Origin: Narthecium ossifragum
Taxonomy: Eukaryota > Streptophyta > Magnoliopsida > Dioscoreales > Nartheciaceae
Reading direction: 5' to 3'
Assembly (NCBI GenBank): GCA_963920575.1
Contig: OY986971.1
Coordinates: 23,206,145 to 23,270,144 of the forward strand
Length of the DNA stretch: 64,000 nt
This document shows, piece after piece, positions 12,301 to 23,664 of the stretch. The position numbers and the translations under genes are program-made. The notes beneath the pieces are model-generated. The model worked only from the letters and a program-made list of their open reading frames with translations. It was not told the DNA's origin and ran no database searches. The first letter of the stretch is position 1, and the number at the start of each line of letters is the position of its first letter.

Positions 12301-12771
12301 GTTCATGTAATCTCCGTGTGTATTTTTGACGGATGTACCCGTAAGGTGGATGGGACCTTGAAGGGCTGATATGTGTGAGTTTGTATGCTCATTTTGAATC
12401 ATTACCCCCTGGAGGCTGAGAATGACCAAAATGCCCTTTTGAAGAAAAGATGGTTTAAGACTTGCAGGTTTATATAGGAGGCCATCAAAACCATCTAAGG
12501 ACCATTGAAAGAGTTGTAAAATGTCTGAATATGTCTATTTCTTCGGAATTCCCAAAATAACCTTGGGGTGATAATTACCAAAATACCCTTTGCTCTCCTT
12601 GCACCCAGGAGAGCGTGTGTAGAGTACTTTAAATATGTTTTGAATTTAATTGGGCATGTTTGAATGTTTTCAAGCCTTTGCAAAAGATCTAAGCTAAGGC
12701 ATGAACATATGTGACAAGGGCAATTTCATAAATATTATCAATTTAAACCTTAGTTAAAATCGGTGTCAACA
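9387..12771 (-). mobile_element. Second LTR-like block, antisense, unit A
   Basis: Read on the - strand, the block begins TGTTGACACCGATTTTAAC at 12771. It carries a good TATA context (CCTATAAATAGG, near 10975) and GGATCGATCC-type motifs at 11030-11215, with no coding region. The phrase GGGTCGAATCCTCAAGG near 9967 resembles a segment I associate with plant Ty3/gypsy LTRs. Boundaries on the left are approximate and more than one element may be involved. The block is duplicated at 25504-28931. Confidence 0.5.
11705..11885. repeat. 31-bp minisatellite, unit A
   Basis: There are about five imperfect copies of a 31-bp unit containing GTGTTAGGAAGTTGAGGG followed by ATTTGTTCCC. They lie inside the LTR-like block, and the counterpart in unit B is near 27865-28035. 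Confidence 0.75.
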
Positions 12772-13934
12772 AACACTACAGTGCCTTATCATCTTACATT
12801 TGGTGGCAGCTTATAACTGATGATGACTTGGAAGCACTTATCTCTGATGAGATATTTCAGCCTCAAGGTATTTCTTTTCTTGGTGATCTATAGGGGACCT
12901 TCTCTATTAGTTATTATAGGGACCTCTATATGCAAACTTTGTATGGGCATTGTAAGATGAGTGTCAAATACACAAGCTACCTTTGGGACAATTGGACTTT
13001 CCACAACAACCGTCAAATTAATTGTTTTAAATGGATAGGAGAAGGTTGCGTGCTCTACCGGAACAGAACCTGTTGATGTCATTTATAAAGCAGTTAGTTC
13101 CTTCGTACAGGTGATGAAAATGTTTAAAGATTTTATAAAGCAATTAGATCCTTGGTAATGGTTGTGGTGAGTTTTTAGGTAGCATGTAACTATGATTCCT
13201 TTTTGGGCAATGCCTTTTCTACAAGCAAACAATCTGTGGTAACTATGATGCGTTACAGTCTTTCCAGTGCCTTTGACTATGCGAATCTTTTAGATTTATG
13301 GGAAGGCTAGGTTATAGTTTCATTTCAGATTGTGTCTTTAGTTCTTAAATGTGACAATGTTAGTCTTACTGGAGTAATGTTTCTGTTCTTTTTAGATCGA
13401 AGACCTGAAAAACATCGTCGGTTAACGTGTTCTATGGTTGATAATTTTAAGTATCTGCATTTGTGATTGTAGGTTGCATCATGACACTAGATAGTACTTG
13501 CAATTCTCTAATTCTGCTACAGCAACCAAACCTTTTGTTCACAGAATCTTGACTAAGTATGCGACATGTTATGTTGCAGATTCTGGTAACTCTTCAACTT
13601 CAAGAGTACTCTATGAATGCAGTGACAAAAGGCATTGATGCATTTGCTAACACAAGAGTTCAAGAAATGCAGAACCTTAAGTTATCACATCAATACTTAT
13701 AGTTATGTCATTCTCGAAGGTTAATTCCTTTTATTTTAGGTGTGTCATTCCCGTTGAGTTCGATGACCAATATCACATATAATATGTGTGTAAATGAGAT
13801 TAAAAGTGGCTGGCCGCCCATCAACACACTCATATGTAATAGTATTTGGTTGTATTTTTATTACAAAATTAGGTATTTTTGTGGCCGACCATTCCTCTCC
13901 ATCTAGATGAGATGGGCTCGGTGTGAAAATAGGC
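12772..13934 (+). pseudogene. Exon-like remnants of an unidentified gene, unit A
   Basis: Two pieces look like exons. One reads WWQLITDDDLEALISDEI and runs into a donor CAAG|GTATTT at 12867/12868. The other follows an acceptor (TGTTGCAG) near 13580 and reads VTKGIDAFANTRVQEMQ before a stop. In unit B the second piece has a 6-bp in-frame deletion. I do not recognise the protein. The right-hand continuation is cut by the hAT element; TTTGGAAAATGGGAAGAAG beyond it (17582) may be more of the same locus. No complete gene can be built. Confidence 0.35.
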
Positions 13935-14155
13935 ATTGGTGGTAAGGGTGGCAATCCGGGTCATAACCCGTGAACCCGACCCGACCCGAAATAAACGGGT
14001 TTGGGTTTAGTATAAACGGGTTCGGGTCATAAATGGGTCGACCCGTTTATGACCCGTGAATAAATGGGTCGGGTCAGGTCGGGTTGACCAGCGGGTTAAA
14101 CGGGTCAACCCGTATACCCGTTTAATTTTAACCCGGTAACCGACTAACCCTTCTC

Positions 14156-14660
14156 CAATTCACTCCCCCCACTCCCCTCGTGATCTCCCCACTCCCCTTC
14201 CCCTCTCCTCCCCCTCCCGATCTCCCCTCTCCTCCCCCTCTCCTCCCCCTCCCCTCTCCCCTCGCGATCTCCCCTCTCCCCACTTTCTGTCGCCGAAGGA
14301 GATGGATCAGCTGCTTCGCCTTCTCCTTCGCCCATCTCTCCTCCGCCGGGATCCCAACCTCCGTAGCCGGAGAGGTTTGCAGTCCACCAAGACAAGCCGT
14401 CGGATATCCTCACGGCGTCTCTAGCTTTGCCTCTTCGCCTCGGCACCGGCGTCTCCTCTCAAGGGTTTGGACTCTCTCTCTCTCTGCCCCCCCACCCCCC
14501 CCCCCACCCCCCGTCCCTCCCTCTCCCCTCTCCGCTCGCGATCTCCCCCTCCCCTCGCGATTCCACATTCCACATGTCACGATCTCCCCTCGCTCGCGAT
14601 CATCCCTTGTCACGATCTCCCCCTCCCCTCGCGATCTCCCCCTGGTACTCCGCGGCCTCC
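14156..14660. repeat. CT-rich low-complexity tract in hAT element, unit A
   Basis: CTCCCC/TCTCCCC simple-sequence tracts contain repeated CTCGCGATCTCCCC phrases. Several open frames on both strands come from this composition and are not genes. Confidence 0.85.
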
Positions 14661-14897
14661 GGCCCCCACCGATCTCCTCCCCTCCCAGCCCTTCTTCGAA
14701 GTCCACTAGCATCTCCCTTCTCAACCTCCATCCGGACGATGAAGAAGCGGGAGAAGAGGGAGAAGGACGGGAGGAAACAGTAGACGATGATGAAGATGGA
14801 GGTGAAGGGGTAGATGGCGACATTGATCTCGGCCACCCACGGCCCCTCTTCCCACTCCGACGCCACTCCGACCTCCAGTGAGGTCCCTTACTTCCTG

Positions 14898-17228
14898 TGT
14901 CGCGCCCCGACCCGCGTAGGCCCAACCGGGCCGGGCGACGCGAACCGGAACCTAACCTACTGCGGAAAATTTGGCGAGATTTCCCTCTAATCGTAGTGGT
15001 TACCCTAGCAAATCATAACCATCCTCTATTATACAATCATTCAGAACTTCAAAGACTGAAACTGGATATTTATATACAATCCTCAAACAGGAAAAATATA
15101 CATTTATCACTCCCGTAGGAGACTATCTATAACAAAAGGGGTAAAACTAGAAGATCGCCACTTCTCAAGCACCGCCAGACGCCGCCACGTCACCAAACAC
15201 CGGCCGGTAGGGGCGACCGAAGAAGAGCTAGCGCCAGCACCTGCAAAACGCAGCCCGAGTAGGAGTGAGCACTAAGCTCAGCAGGGACACTACACTACGA
15301 CACTCACAATGGAGGGAACACAACAGTGCCACCCTCAAGCAAGACTTGGGTGTGCGGCAAGGGTCTCATAACCCTTTGCCGGTGTCTCTAGGCATACCCA
15401 ACCATGGTCACCCTAAAGGACTGGGCCCATAGTGGATACACCTAATGTCGCAGGGTTCCAGCTGTGGTCACCCAAACGAACTGGGCCCACACTGATCACC
15501 ACTGCGGGCAGGAACATACACTGCTTGGGCTAGACTCGCTCCGATGGCCCCCAAAGGACAAAAACCGACACCAGTTGCACACACAACATCTCGCTCGAGG
15601 CCGACACGACCTCTATAATCATCAAGCAACATGTATTCAGGTCATCTAGCCTTATCATCAATATCGACTGAATACTACAAATCGAGTCCTGCACCAAGCT
15701 ACCCGCAACGGTCCTAGAGATAGATCCGGACTACCTGAAAGCCCCAGATCGGCAACGCCCTACACAGATGCAACTAATGCACAACACAATGCATGCTATG
15801 GACATGCGCAGGATAATACATGTAAACATGCAGCAGTATGTGATGATATGAATAACAAGGTCTGGGCACGGCACCCTGCCGGCCCGGGGTGGTGAACAAG
15901 TAAAATAAGGTCTAGGAGCTGCTGCAGTGGTACTACCACCAACTGCCAGCAGTCCACCACAACACCTTCACCGGGAAGCAGCCCCGCAAACAACAGCTCA
16001 CAAATAACAAAGAATAAGCCCTCGGCGCACGCCAGCATGCGAGGCTAAGGAAAGCTGTAGGGCTACTCGCCCGTTTATTCTAAACATCCCGGGAGTCATC
16101 ACTCCCCCTGTTCACCACTACCCTATTATAGGGCTAACATGCTTAAACATATGTACCAGGTATTAAGACAGTAAAGAAAACCGTACATGCAAAGCCCCAC
16201 GAGCAAAACAAGATAAATTTCCTCTCTCTGCCATAGTCGGATCGATCCCTCCCCCAAGGGAGGACCGATCCCTCTAATGACAGAGAGCGAAGTCTCCATA
16301 CCGTGCCGAGTCCGATCGATCTGTCCTCCCAGGACGATTGATCCGACTCGCGATAAGGAACGTCCCATGTTATCCAAGGCACCGGGATCGATCGCCCTCA
16401 CCCGGGGCCGATCGATCCTGCTCGGGTTCAGCATGACCAACAAGGATGGATCGATCGGTTGGGTTCTCCGGCAAACCAACGGCGAGAAATACCGTCGAAA
16501 AACTCCACCAAATCTCACAAAACCTTGGGATCTAGTAGTACGAAGCATCACGAATCCAAAACCGGCGGAAATACTACAATCTAACAAGTATACAACAAGA
16601 TCTAAGCATAAGAACATCGACAGCCGAAAAAACTTCCAAAAACCTGAAGAATGTAGGTAGGAATCCCTACCTAAGCAATAGCAGCTTCAATCCTAGCTTC
16701 AATCCAGGAATTCTCAACCCAAGAATCCGGTTTTCCAAAGAAATTCAAGGAGGAAGGTTGCGTTTGTTTTATAGGCAAACGAACTGACTTAGCAGGATCG
16801 ATCCGTCCAAGGAGAGCGATCGATCCAGCCAAGAGAGCGATCGATCCAGCCAAGGAAACCGATCGATTCAGCCAAGGGAACGATCGATCTAGCCAAGAGA
16901 CCGATCGATCCTTCTCCGAGTCCGATCGATCCGTTCCAAGAGACCGATCGATCCTTCTCAACGATCCACATTCCTGTCATTGAGCGATCGATCCTTCTAG
17001 CAAGGAAGGATCGATCCCTCTTTCGCAGGAAGCTGGACTTGGGTTAAAACTTAAACCCAAGCTCGGATTTTTCGATCCCGGGTCCCACTAACCATTCTAG
17101 ACAAACATTACCACAAAAATGGTCAGTGTGTGCACACGCGAGTGTGAAACAAGCCGACAAGGCGCAATTTACCAAATTTCCCTTGCGGTCCACGACAAGC
17201 CACAGGAGTAGAGGGACGGGTCCTCACA
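14898..17228 (-). mobile_element. Solo long LTR in hAT element, unit A
   Basis: The 2331-bp antisense LTR has plus-strand ends TGTCGCGCCCCGACC and GGGTCCTCACA (TGTGAGGACC on its own strand). The 5-bp flanks are TCCTG (14893-14897) and CCCTG (17229-17233). Unit B keeps the empty site (CTCCCTGCCATCG near 30873). Palindromic GATCGATC clusters lie at 16235-16460 and 16795-17015. No internal retroviral-type genes are present. Confidence 0.88.
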
Positions 17229-17566
17229 CCCTGCCTCTGAGATCCTCTGCTCCATCGGATCCAGCACCCGAAGCCTCCCAGCGCCATCCGCCCACCGAAT
17301 TCGGGCACTGGGCGACCGTGACTCCTCCCGGCCACCCCCCAGGCACGATCCACCTTCCAGCCGACCGTAGCCGCTCGCGGTCACCATCGTCGACGACCCT
17401 GTTTTGTGTTTTTTTTACATGCAAACGGGGGAGACGGGTCGGGGTCAGGTTGACCCGTTTATAAACGGATCGGGTTCGGATTAATAAACCTTACTCGTCG
17501 AGATATCAGTGCTTGACCTGACCCGAACCCGATCCGTAAACCCAAATTGTTACCCCTAATTGGTGG

Positions 17567-18497
17567 TGTTAATCATTTAACTTTGGAAAATGGGAAGAAG
17601 ATGATATTCTGGACTTCACATATGGAGTTGGATGATGACGATTCTTTCTGTGCTGTTGTTTTTTCCACCGACAACATAAGAATGTGCTAATGTGCTAATG
17701 CAACTAGAGTTGGCTGATGCATGATGCATAACGGGCCTATATCAGTCAACACTGGCGGGCTGGGTTGCCGTCACTCGTGGTCAAGCCAGTCGCCAGTGGA
17801 TATTGATTGGTTGCCTGTTTTCCACGTCTCTGATGACAATTTTTTATTAGTCGGGGCTTCGTTGATTGGTCGAAGTCATGTAATTTGTCCTCCATGTCTC
17901 TTTAATATAGTCCTCCTAATGCTTCAAGTCTTCTTCATTCATTTTGCAGTGCATGTCACTTCTAAAAAACGTGACCTTTAATAAAAGAAAATAAGAAATT
18001 TTTTAATAAGCCAGTATTAAAGCCATCTTAAAATGGGGTTATAAATTTAAGAAAATACCAAATGAGAATTTTACCATAAACTTTCTCCGATACAGGGTTT
18101 TTATCAATTCTCTATATATATTTTTAAGGCGTGAGAAACAAGAGCCACGTGATCACATGCTCATGGGGGGATACCAATGGATAAGCTTGAAGACAAATAA
18201 TTATTTAATTTATGTAGAAATATATTAATACCACTAGTTAGATAGTACACTGTACACAACTAGCCGAACACGATATATATATATATTTAAGGCATGAGAA
18301 AGAAGAACCACATGATCCCATGCTTATCCGGGGAAATACCAGTAGATAGTCTTGAAGATAAATAATTATTTAATTTATGCAGAAATATATTAATAGCATT
18401 ATTAAATCTTAAAGAGAGTACACTGTACACAACTAGCCGAACACGATATATTAATGAAAGAGTTAGAAGCCATTGAAGCTAGTGAGGTGAGGCAACA
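17567..18497 (+). promoter_or_regulatory. A/B junction and promoter of copy B
   Basis: The end of unit A runs into the start of unit B at 17754. A segment of about 160 bp is tandemly repeated in the promoter (near 18127-18240 and 18290-18400, around ATAATTATTTAATTTATG). The first repeat contains a G-box core (GCCACGTGATC, near 18145); the second has CACATG in its place. A TATA-like ATATATTAAT lies about 50 bases before the ATG. Regulation is inferred from motifs only. Confidence 0.5.
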
Positions 18498-21020
18498 ATG
18501 GCAGCTGGATCTCCATCTAAGGGAAGGGCTCATGCGGTAATGGTCGCTTGCCCCAGCTCAGGCCAGATAAACCCCATGCTAGATTTCGCCAAGGTCCTCC
18601 ACCTCAAAGGCTTCCACATCACCTTCGTCAACACCGAGTTCAGCCACAGTTGCCTTCTCCGGTGCTCCACCGGAACCAATCCCCTTGGCGACGCCGATGG
18701 CTTCCGTTTCGAGACAATCTCCGACGATCTTTCACAGGCGGATCGCGAGGGGCCGGAGTACCATGAAAAGGTGGCTGTCTCGACGAGAGACAACGGTGGT
18801 GCTCACCTGGGAGAGCTTATTCGCAAGCTCAACGGCGCTGGCGACACGCCGCCTGTCACTTGCATCATAGCCAATATGTTTATGACCTTTGCTCTCAAGG
18901 TTGCTAAAGAGTTCGGCATACCTGGACTTGTTTTGTGTACTATGAGTGCTTGTGGCTTCATGAGCCTCCTTCACCTAAGTGAGCTCATCCAAAGAGGATA
19001 CATTCCGCTGAAAGGTACTCTTTTCAGAATTATGTTAAATTTTAGGGTTCGGATCATATTTCGTCCTCAAAAATCCTAAATTTCAGATTCTACTTTACGA
19101 TATTTGAAATATCTAATTTTTCCTTAGAATATATCTTAGTATGAAATGATATATTTTCATCTTCTACCACCATCCGGTAATTAATTGGCCCAGTACGACA
19201 AAAAAAATGTCATTGTGAAATATATAATACAAATTAAGGATAAATATACAATACAAGTTACTGAACAGTGTAATATTATTTTCACTTGCGCACGAGGTGA
19301 CTAGCCAGGCGAGATGGACCGGAGCCTTCTAAGCTCAGGACATGCTCGCCTCTATTTTCTCCATCCCCCCCTCTCTTTTCGTTTGTTACCCAGCCCTCTG
19401 ATTTATCTAATAATAAACACATTATAGTACTATTTATAAGTACCTTGTTATACGATATGATACGAATTAAGGACACTGTAAGAAACTTTCGGACTATAGT
19501 GATGGCAGACATTGCAAAGGCATGTGTGTAATGATTTCTAATATTGTAAGGGAAAATTATACGATGACATTCGAAAGATTCCACGGTGAAAATGTGAATT
19601 TTAGGACTTTTTTGAGGGATGAAGTATAATATCAACCCTAAACTGTATTACTTGCATTTTATAATGTATAGTGACGTATTAAATTTAGGAGATTATCATG
19701 GGTGGAATATATATATATATATATATATATATCAGTATAAATATTGAAATAATTTCATATTAAATCATCTTTATTTTTGATTTTACAACATGGGGTTATT
19801 TTGTATTATCATTACATAACAGCCCATTCCATAGAATTTAAGCAAAAACATATCAAACACTATATTTTTTGAGTCTACAATATAGCACTCTTTTGTGTTT
19901 TCGTTACAAAACGATCTTCTTCTGACTTATAATGATTTCATATGCCAATGCCCTGTTTCGTAACAAAAATGCAAAATGCCGGCCCCTAAATTGTAAAATA
20001 AAAAATAAAGTAAATTTAGTATGTAATTTTTCCACTAATTTCTATTACATGCATCTTCCACTGCTCATGTTGTAGTTTTTTCTTGTGTGTTACTTAGATG
20101 AAAGTTCTTTGAAGAATGGATATCTCGACACACAGATAGATTGGATCCTTGGCATGAAAAACATTCGTCTGAGAGACTTTCCTGACTACATCAGAACAAC
20201 AGACCTCAACAAGCCCTTCTTTCTCAAAAATGATATAGACGAATCTAGCAATTGTCGAGACTCATGGGGTTTAATCCTCAACACCTTTCATAGCTTGGAA
20301 GCTGAGCTGCTGCATACAATGAAATCTATGTTCCCTCGTTTATACACAGTTGGCCCTATGAATCTTCTACTCAATCGTCAATCCTCAAGGTTGAGCCTAT
20401 GGAAAGAGGACTTTGGTTGCATGGAGTGGTTGGGAGCTCAAGAAGAAGACTCTGTTGTCTACGTGAACTTTGGGAGCTTCATAACAGTGGCAATGGAGCA
20501 GCTGATGGAGTTTGCATGGGGACTTGCGGAGAGTAACCATCCATTCTTGTGGGTGATCCGACCTAATTTGATGGTAATGGCCGGGGATGGCGTGGTGGAA
20601 TTGCCAAAGGAGTTTTATCAGACAACCAAGGGGAGGTCTTGCATTGCTAGTTGGTGCCCACAAGATAAAGTGTTGTCTCATCCTGCTGTTGGTGGCTTTT
20701 TGACACACAATGGCTGGAACTCCACGTCGGAGAGCATCTCCAACGGCGTGCCGATGCTTTGCTGGCCAGTTTTTGCAGATCAAATGATGAATTGCCGGTA
20801 TGTTTGCACTGAATGGGCAATAGGGATGGAAATTGATGAAGACGTTAAGAGAGAACAAGTTAAAGACATGGTGAGGGAGTTAATGGCGGGGAAAAGAGGA
20901 GTGGAGATGAGAAATAATGCAAGGAAATGGAAAGAGTTAGCCAAGGAAGCCACAAATGAAGATGGATCATCTTATGCAAACATTGAGAGATTACTTAAGG
21001 ATTTGGATCCTCAAATATAG
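18498..21020 (+). CDS. UGT85-like UDP-glycosyltransferase, copy B (intact)
   Basis: This is the only intact member of the array. Exons 18498-19014 and 20098-21020 join in phase 1 to give 479 residues, a normal length for UGT85 proteins. The N-terminal half has the UGT85 order (HLKGFHITFVNTEF, then GYIPLK|DES across the splice, then IDWILGMKNIRLRDF). The C-terminal half has VVYVNFGS and the 44-residue PSPG box at 358-401 with HNGWNS and final Gln, consistent with UDP-glucose use. The GT1 catalytic pair is absent: Gln23 replaces His and Asn126 replaces Asp. Relative to A and C one codon is missing after NLL. It may be a catalytically altered enzyme or a pseudoenzyme. Family-level assignment is confident and the acceptor is unknown. 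Confidence 0.93.
19282..19423 (+). mobile_element. SINE-like insert in intron of copy B
   Basis: This is the orthologue of the insert in copy A, 142 bp, flanked by GTAATATTATTT (19270-19281) and a decayed right repeat (ATAGTACTATTT). The poly(A) tail has eroded to AATAATAAACAC. Shared site and sequence show that it predates the A/B duplication. Confidence 0.55.
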
Positions 21021-21070
21021 TGTTACAGTTGCGTCTGGCTCAGTCGATTCGCCCTGTTCATTTCCTCTTA

Positions 21071-21442
21071 TTGTTTGTTTGTTTCGTGGTATTATAGATG
21101 GGATAGGATTAGTAATCCATGGACCCCATTTTATCCCATATTTGATGTGATTTTAGACATGGGATAAATTATCCCATTAGGACCCCATATCCCATGTACA
21201 TGGGATAAAATAATCCCATGAGGGGGGTGGGATATGTAATCCGATGAGATAAGATCCATTGGATTAAAAAATAAAAAAGTTTAAATATTTGATTAAATCT
21301 TCTCCCACCTTATCCTTTGTCTTACCAAACATGAGAGAAGGGTTTAACCCCTCACATCATCTCCCGGGAGAATATATCCCAGAATACAATCTCCCGGGAG
21401 ATTATATCCACCCATATCCTGTCCCGTGAAACAAACGTGGCA
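21071..21442. mobile_element. MITE-like insert downstream of copy B
   Basis: A 372-bp segment is present only in unit B, splitting sequence that is continuous in units A (near 3210) and C. Near its ends are inverted GTTTGTTTCGTGG (21077-21089) and CCGTGAAACAAAC (21424-21436), and internally there are inverted ATCCCAT/ATGGGAT runs. There are no coding frames and no clear target duplication, so the class is open. Confidence 0.65.
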
Positions 21443-21887
21443 TGGTCTTATCCCAAGTTGAGTGGGCTGAACTTAGTTGGTCAATTCTGACCCAGCCCAC
21501 TAGGCCCAACCATAGCCTAGTTGAGACAATCAACAATGGCCAAGCCAGGCCTAGCCTATCCCTATTTAGCATATATATTTTTCTAGTTATCTTCTATCGC
21601 GACTATTGCCTATTTCAAATTTTAATACCATGAAATAAAAGAAATAATTGTGATGTGATTTACCAAATCATAGCCGTCCATCATCACCCCTCTTTTCCAT
21701 CCTCACTTAATCTCAATCGTCTATCTCATTTCCCACTCAATTGTTCACCGTCTTCTCCCCTCCTACCAGCCGCCATGACTACGCCACTGCCATCTCCAAC
21801 GCCGGTCACCCCTCTGCGCCAACTCTTCTCTCCGTCTTCCGCTCATCCTCTCGTCGCCGGCCTCTAGTCATCTTTCCCGCCAGACAG
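21443..21887 (+). other. 3' flank of copy B
   Basis: This is the same sequence as 3207-3655, with AATAAA in CATGAAATAAAAG near 21630 and the pyrimidine-rich short frame MTTPLPSPTP before the copia LTR. No independent gene is visible. Confidence 0.4.
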
Positions 21888-22747
21888 TGGTTAAGCACAT
21901 AACGAATCTCAACCGTAACTAGATCTCGATACACAGATCTAAACACGGTGACGTCAAAAAGAGCGGCAAGATGGCAAATCTCTCTAAGAAGATGGCAAAA
22001 TTCAAAGGCCTGTCTAAGTAAACCATTAATACAACCCATCAAAAAACTTGCATGGGATTCGATCAAAATAGTAGAGCATATATATGAAGTTGCAACCAAC
22101 AAAGCTTTTCGAATCGGCAATCACTCACATTCCTGGGCAACTTATGTGTAGCTAATGAAGCCTCCATCAAGAATTACAATAAAGATCAAGTAGATACACT
22201 CCAAGTATTAACCTCTTTAGTACATGGAAAAACAAGGATCTTTAGCTTTGAGTAGACAAATCACACGCACATACATTATCTTAGAGAAAATGAGCTAATG
22301 AGCACCACAAGCACACAAGAAGATTTACGTGGTTCACCCACTCAAGGGCTACGTCGACGGGCGGCCGACAAGGAGATGAGTCCACTATCAATCAAGAAAT
22401 TACAAGAGGTTGATGAATGATGATACTACTAATCTCTAATTGGATACAATGACAACCCTTCTAACTCCACATTCTACAAGCTCTTCTACCTTACTAATCT
22501 TGCCTTTGTGAACTTGAGAAGCCACCTCCAAGCATCTTGGAGACTTGATGAAGAAGAAGACCAAGAGATGAAAACCCAACCCCTCTCTAACCTCTCCACT
22601 CTCTACATGAGAAAACAAGAGTAGTTTTCATCACTTTACAAAATGACCCAACCCAACCATTATAATATAAACCATGCTAGTTGATCTAGTGAGTCCAAAA
22701 CAACTAACCCAATCTAATTCAGTGAGTTTGATATTATAGACCAAACA
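21888..22747 (-). mobile_element. Copia 3' LTR, unit B (complete)
   Basis: This uninterrupted LTR of about 860 bp runs between TGGTTAAGCAC and a right end next to the polypurine tract (AATCTCCACCTTG on the plus strand). It serves as the reference for the deletion in unit A. No 5' partner or target duplication is visible. Confidence 0.65.
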
Positions 22748-23664
22748 ATCTCCACCTTGATAGTAAAGTCATCTTCATGCCAACCCTATCTTCAACTTGA
22801 CTTGCAACCTAGAGAAGTTAGACTCCATTCCAACTTATCCACCTGAATCGGCTTTGTAAGCATGCTAGCAAGATTCTCTTCGGTTCCAACCTTCACCACC
22901 CGAACCCTGTTATCTTCAATAGCCTCACGGATGTAATGATATTGAACCTCAATATGCTTGGTCCTTTTGTGATACACCGAGTTCTTTGCCAAACATATGC
23001 ACTCATGCTATCACATGACAAAACCATAGGTTTAGAATTCATCCCTATCACACCCATCAAACCTTGGAGCCAAACCGCTTCTTTGCTAGCTTCCGTCAGT
23101 GCCATATATTGCCCCTCAGTTGTAGACAATGCAACTGTCGGATGAAGATTTGACATCCAACTAATTGGACCATCACCAAAGCAAAATACATAACCCGTAG
23201 TTGAGTTTCTCTTGTCAAGATCAGTGGTAAAATTGACATCAACATATCCATGCATCACATTAGAACCTTTCTCAAATGTAATTGCATAATCACTAGTACC
23301 TCTCAAGTAACGAAGCACCCATTTTGCCGCCTCCCAATGAGCTTTTCCTGGATTAGACATAAACCGACTAAGCACACTAATTGCAGAAGCAATATCATGT
23401 CTTGTACATAGCATGGCAAACATCAAGCTCCCAATCAAGTTTGCATAAAGAATCTGCTCCATCTTCATTTTCTCCTCTTCCATCCTTGGGCATTCTTCAG
23501 AAGACAACTTTAGATGATGAGCAAATGGAGTCTTTACCTTGCTCATGTCAAACCTTTCAAGTACTTTCTCCACAAAGCTCCTTTGTGAGAGTAACAATGT
23601 CCTATTGTTTCTATCCCGCCGAATCTTCATACCAAGCATTTTGACATGCCATGTCGAGATCTTT
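22748..23664 (-). pseudogene. Copia polyprotein remnant, unit B (RT end and RNase H)
   Basis: This is the same content and the same +1 frameshift (DSMSA then AKNSVYHKRTKHIEV) as in unit A, with RNase H motifs STTEGQYMALTEASKEAVW. It breaks at the identical base into the TGTGAGAACACG LTR end. It is dead on arrival in this unit and carries no independent function. Confidence 0.9.

Larger units (their letters stand above)
13943..17558. mobile_element. Non-autonomous hAT-like element, unit A
   Basis: The perfect 8-bp target duplication ATTGGTGG lies at 13935-13942 and 17559-17566. The ends are inverted repeats: TAAGGGTGGCAATCCGGG on the left and CCCAAATTGTTACCCCTA on the right. Subterminal GGGTCGACCCG-type motifs are dense on both sides, as in plant hAT elements. 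The element is about 1.3 kb once the nested LTR (14898-17228) is removed. There is no transposase reading frame. Confidence 0.9.
1..17753 (+). repeat. Tandem segmental duplication, unit A
   Basis: This is the first of three head-to-tail copies of an ancestral segment of about 13 kb. Its first bases (GGCGGGCTGGGTTGCC) recur at 17754 and 38762, and its last stretch (17567-17753) recurs just before 38762. The order is UGT85-like gene, antisense copia 3' end, truncated LTR, LTR-like block, exon remnants, hAT element. Subtracting private insertions (the 2.2-kb LTR at 4094-6298 and the 2.3-kb LTR at 14898-17228) leaves about 13.2 kb, close to the 13.3 kb obtained for unit B in the same way. The left breakpoint is not visible because the window starts at or inside the unit. 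Confidence 0.9.

Noticed and set aside
14180..14925. Long open frames on both strands in CT-rich DNA
   Set aside because: They are products of low-complexity CTCCCC repeats inside the hAT element, overlap on several frames, and change freely in unit B.
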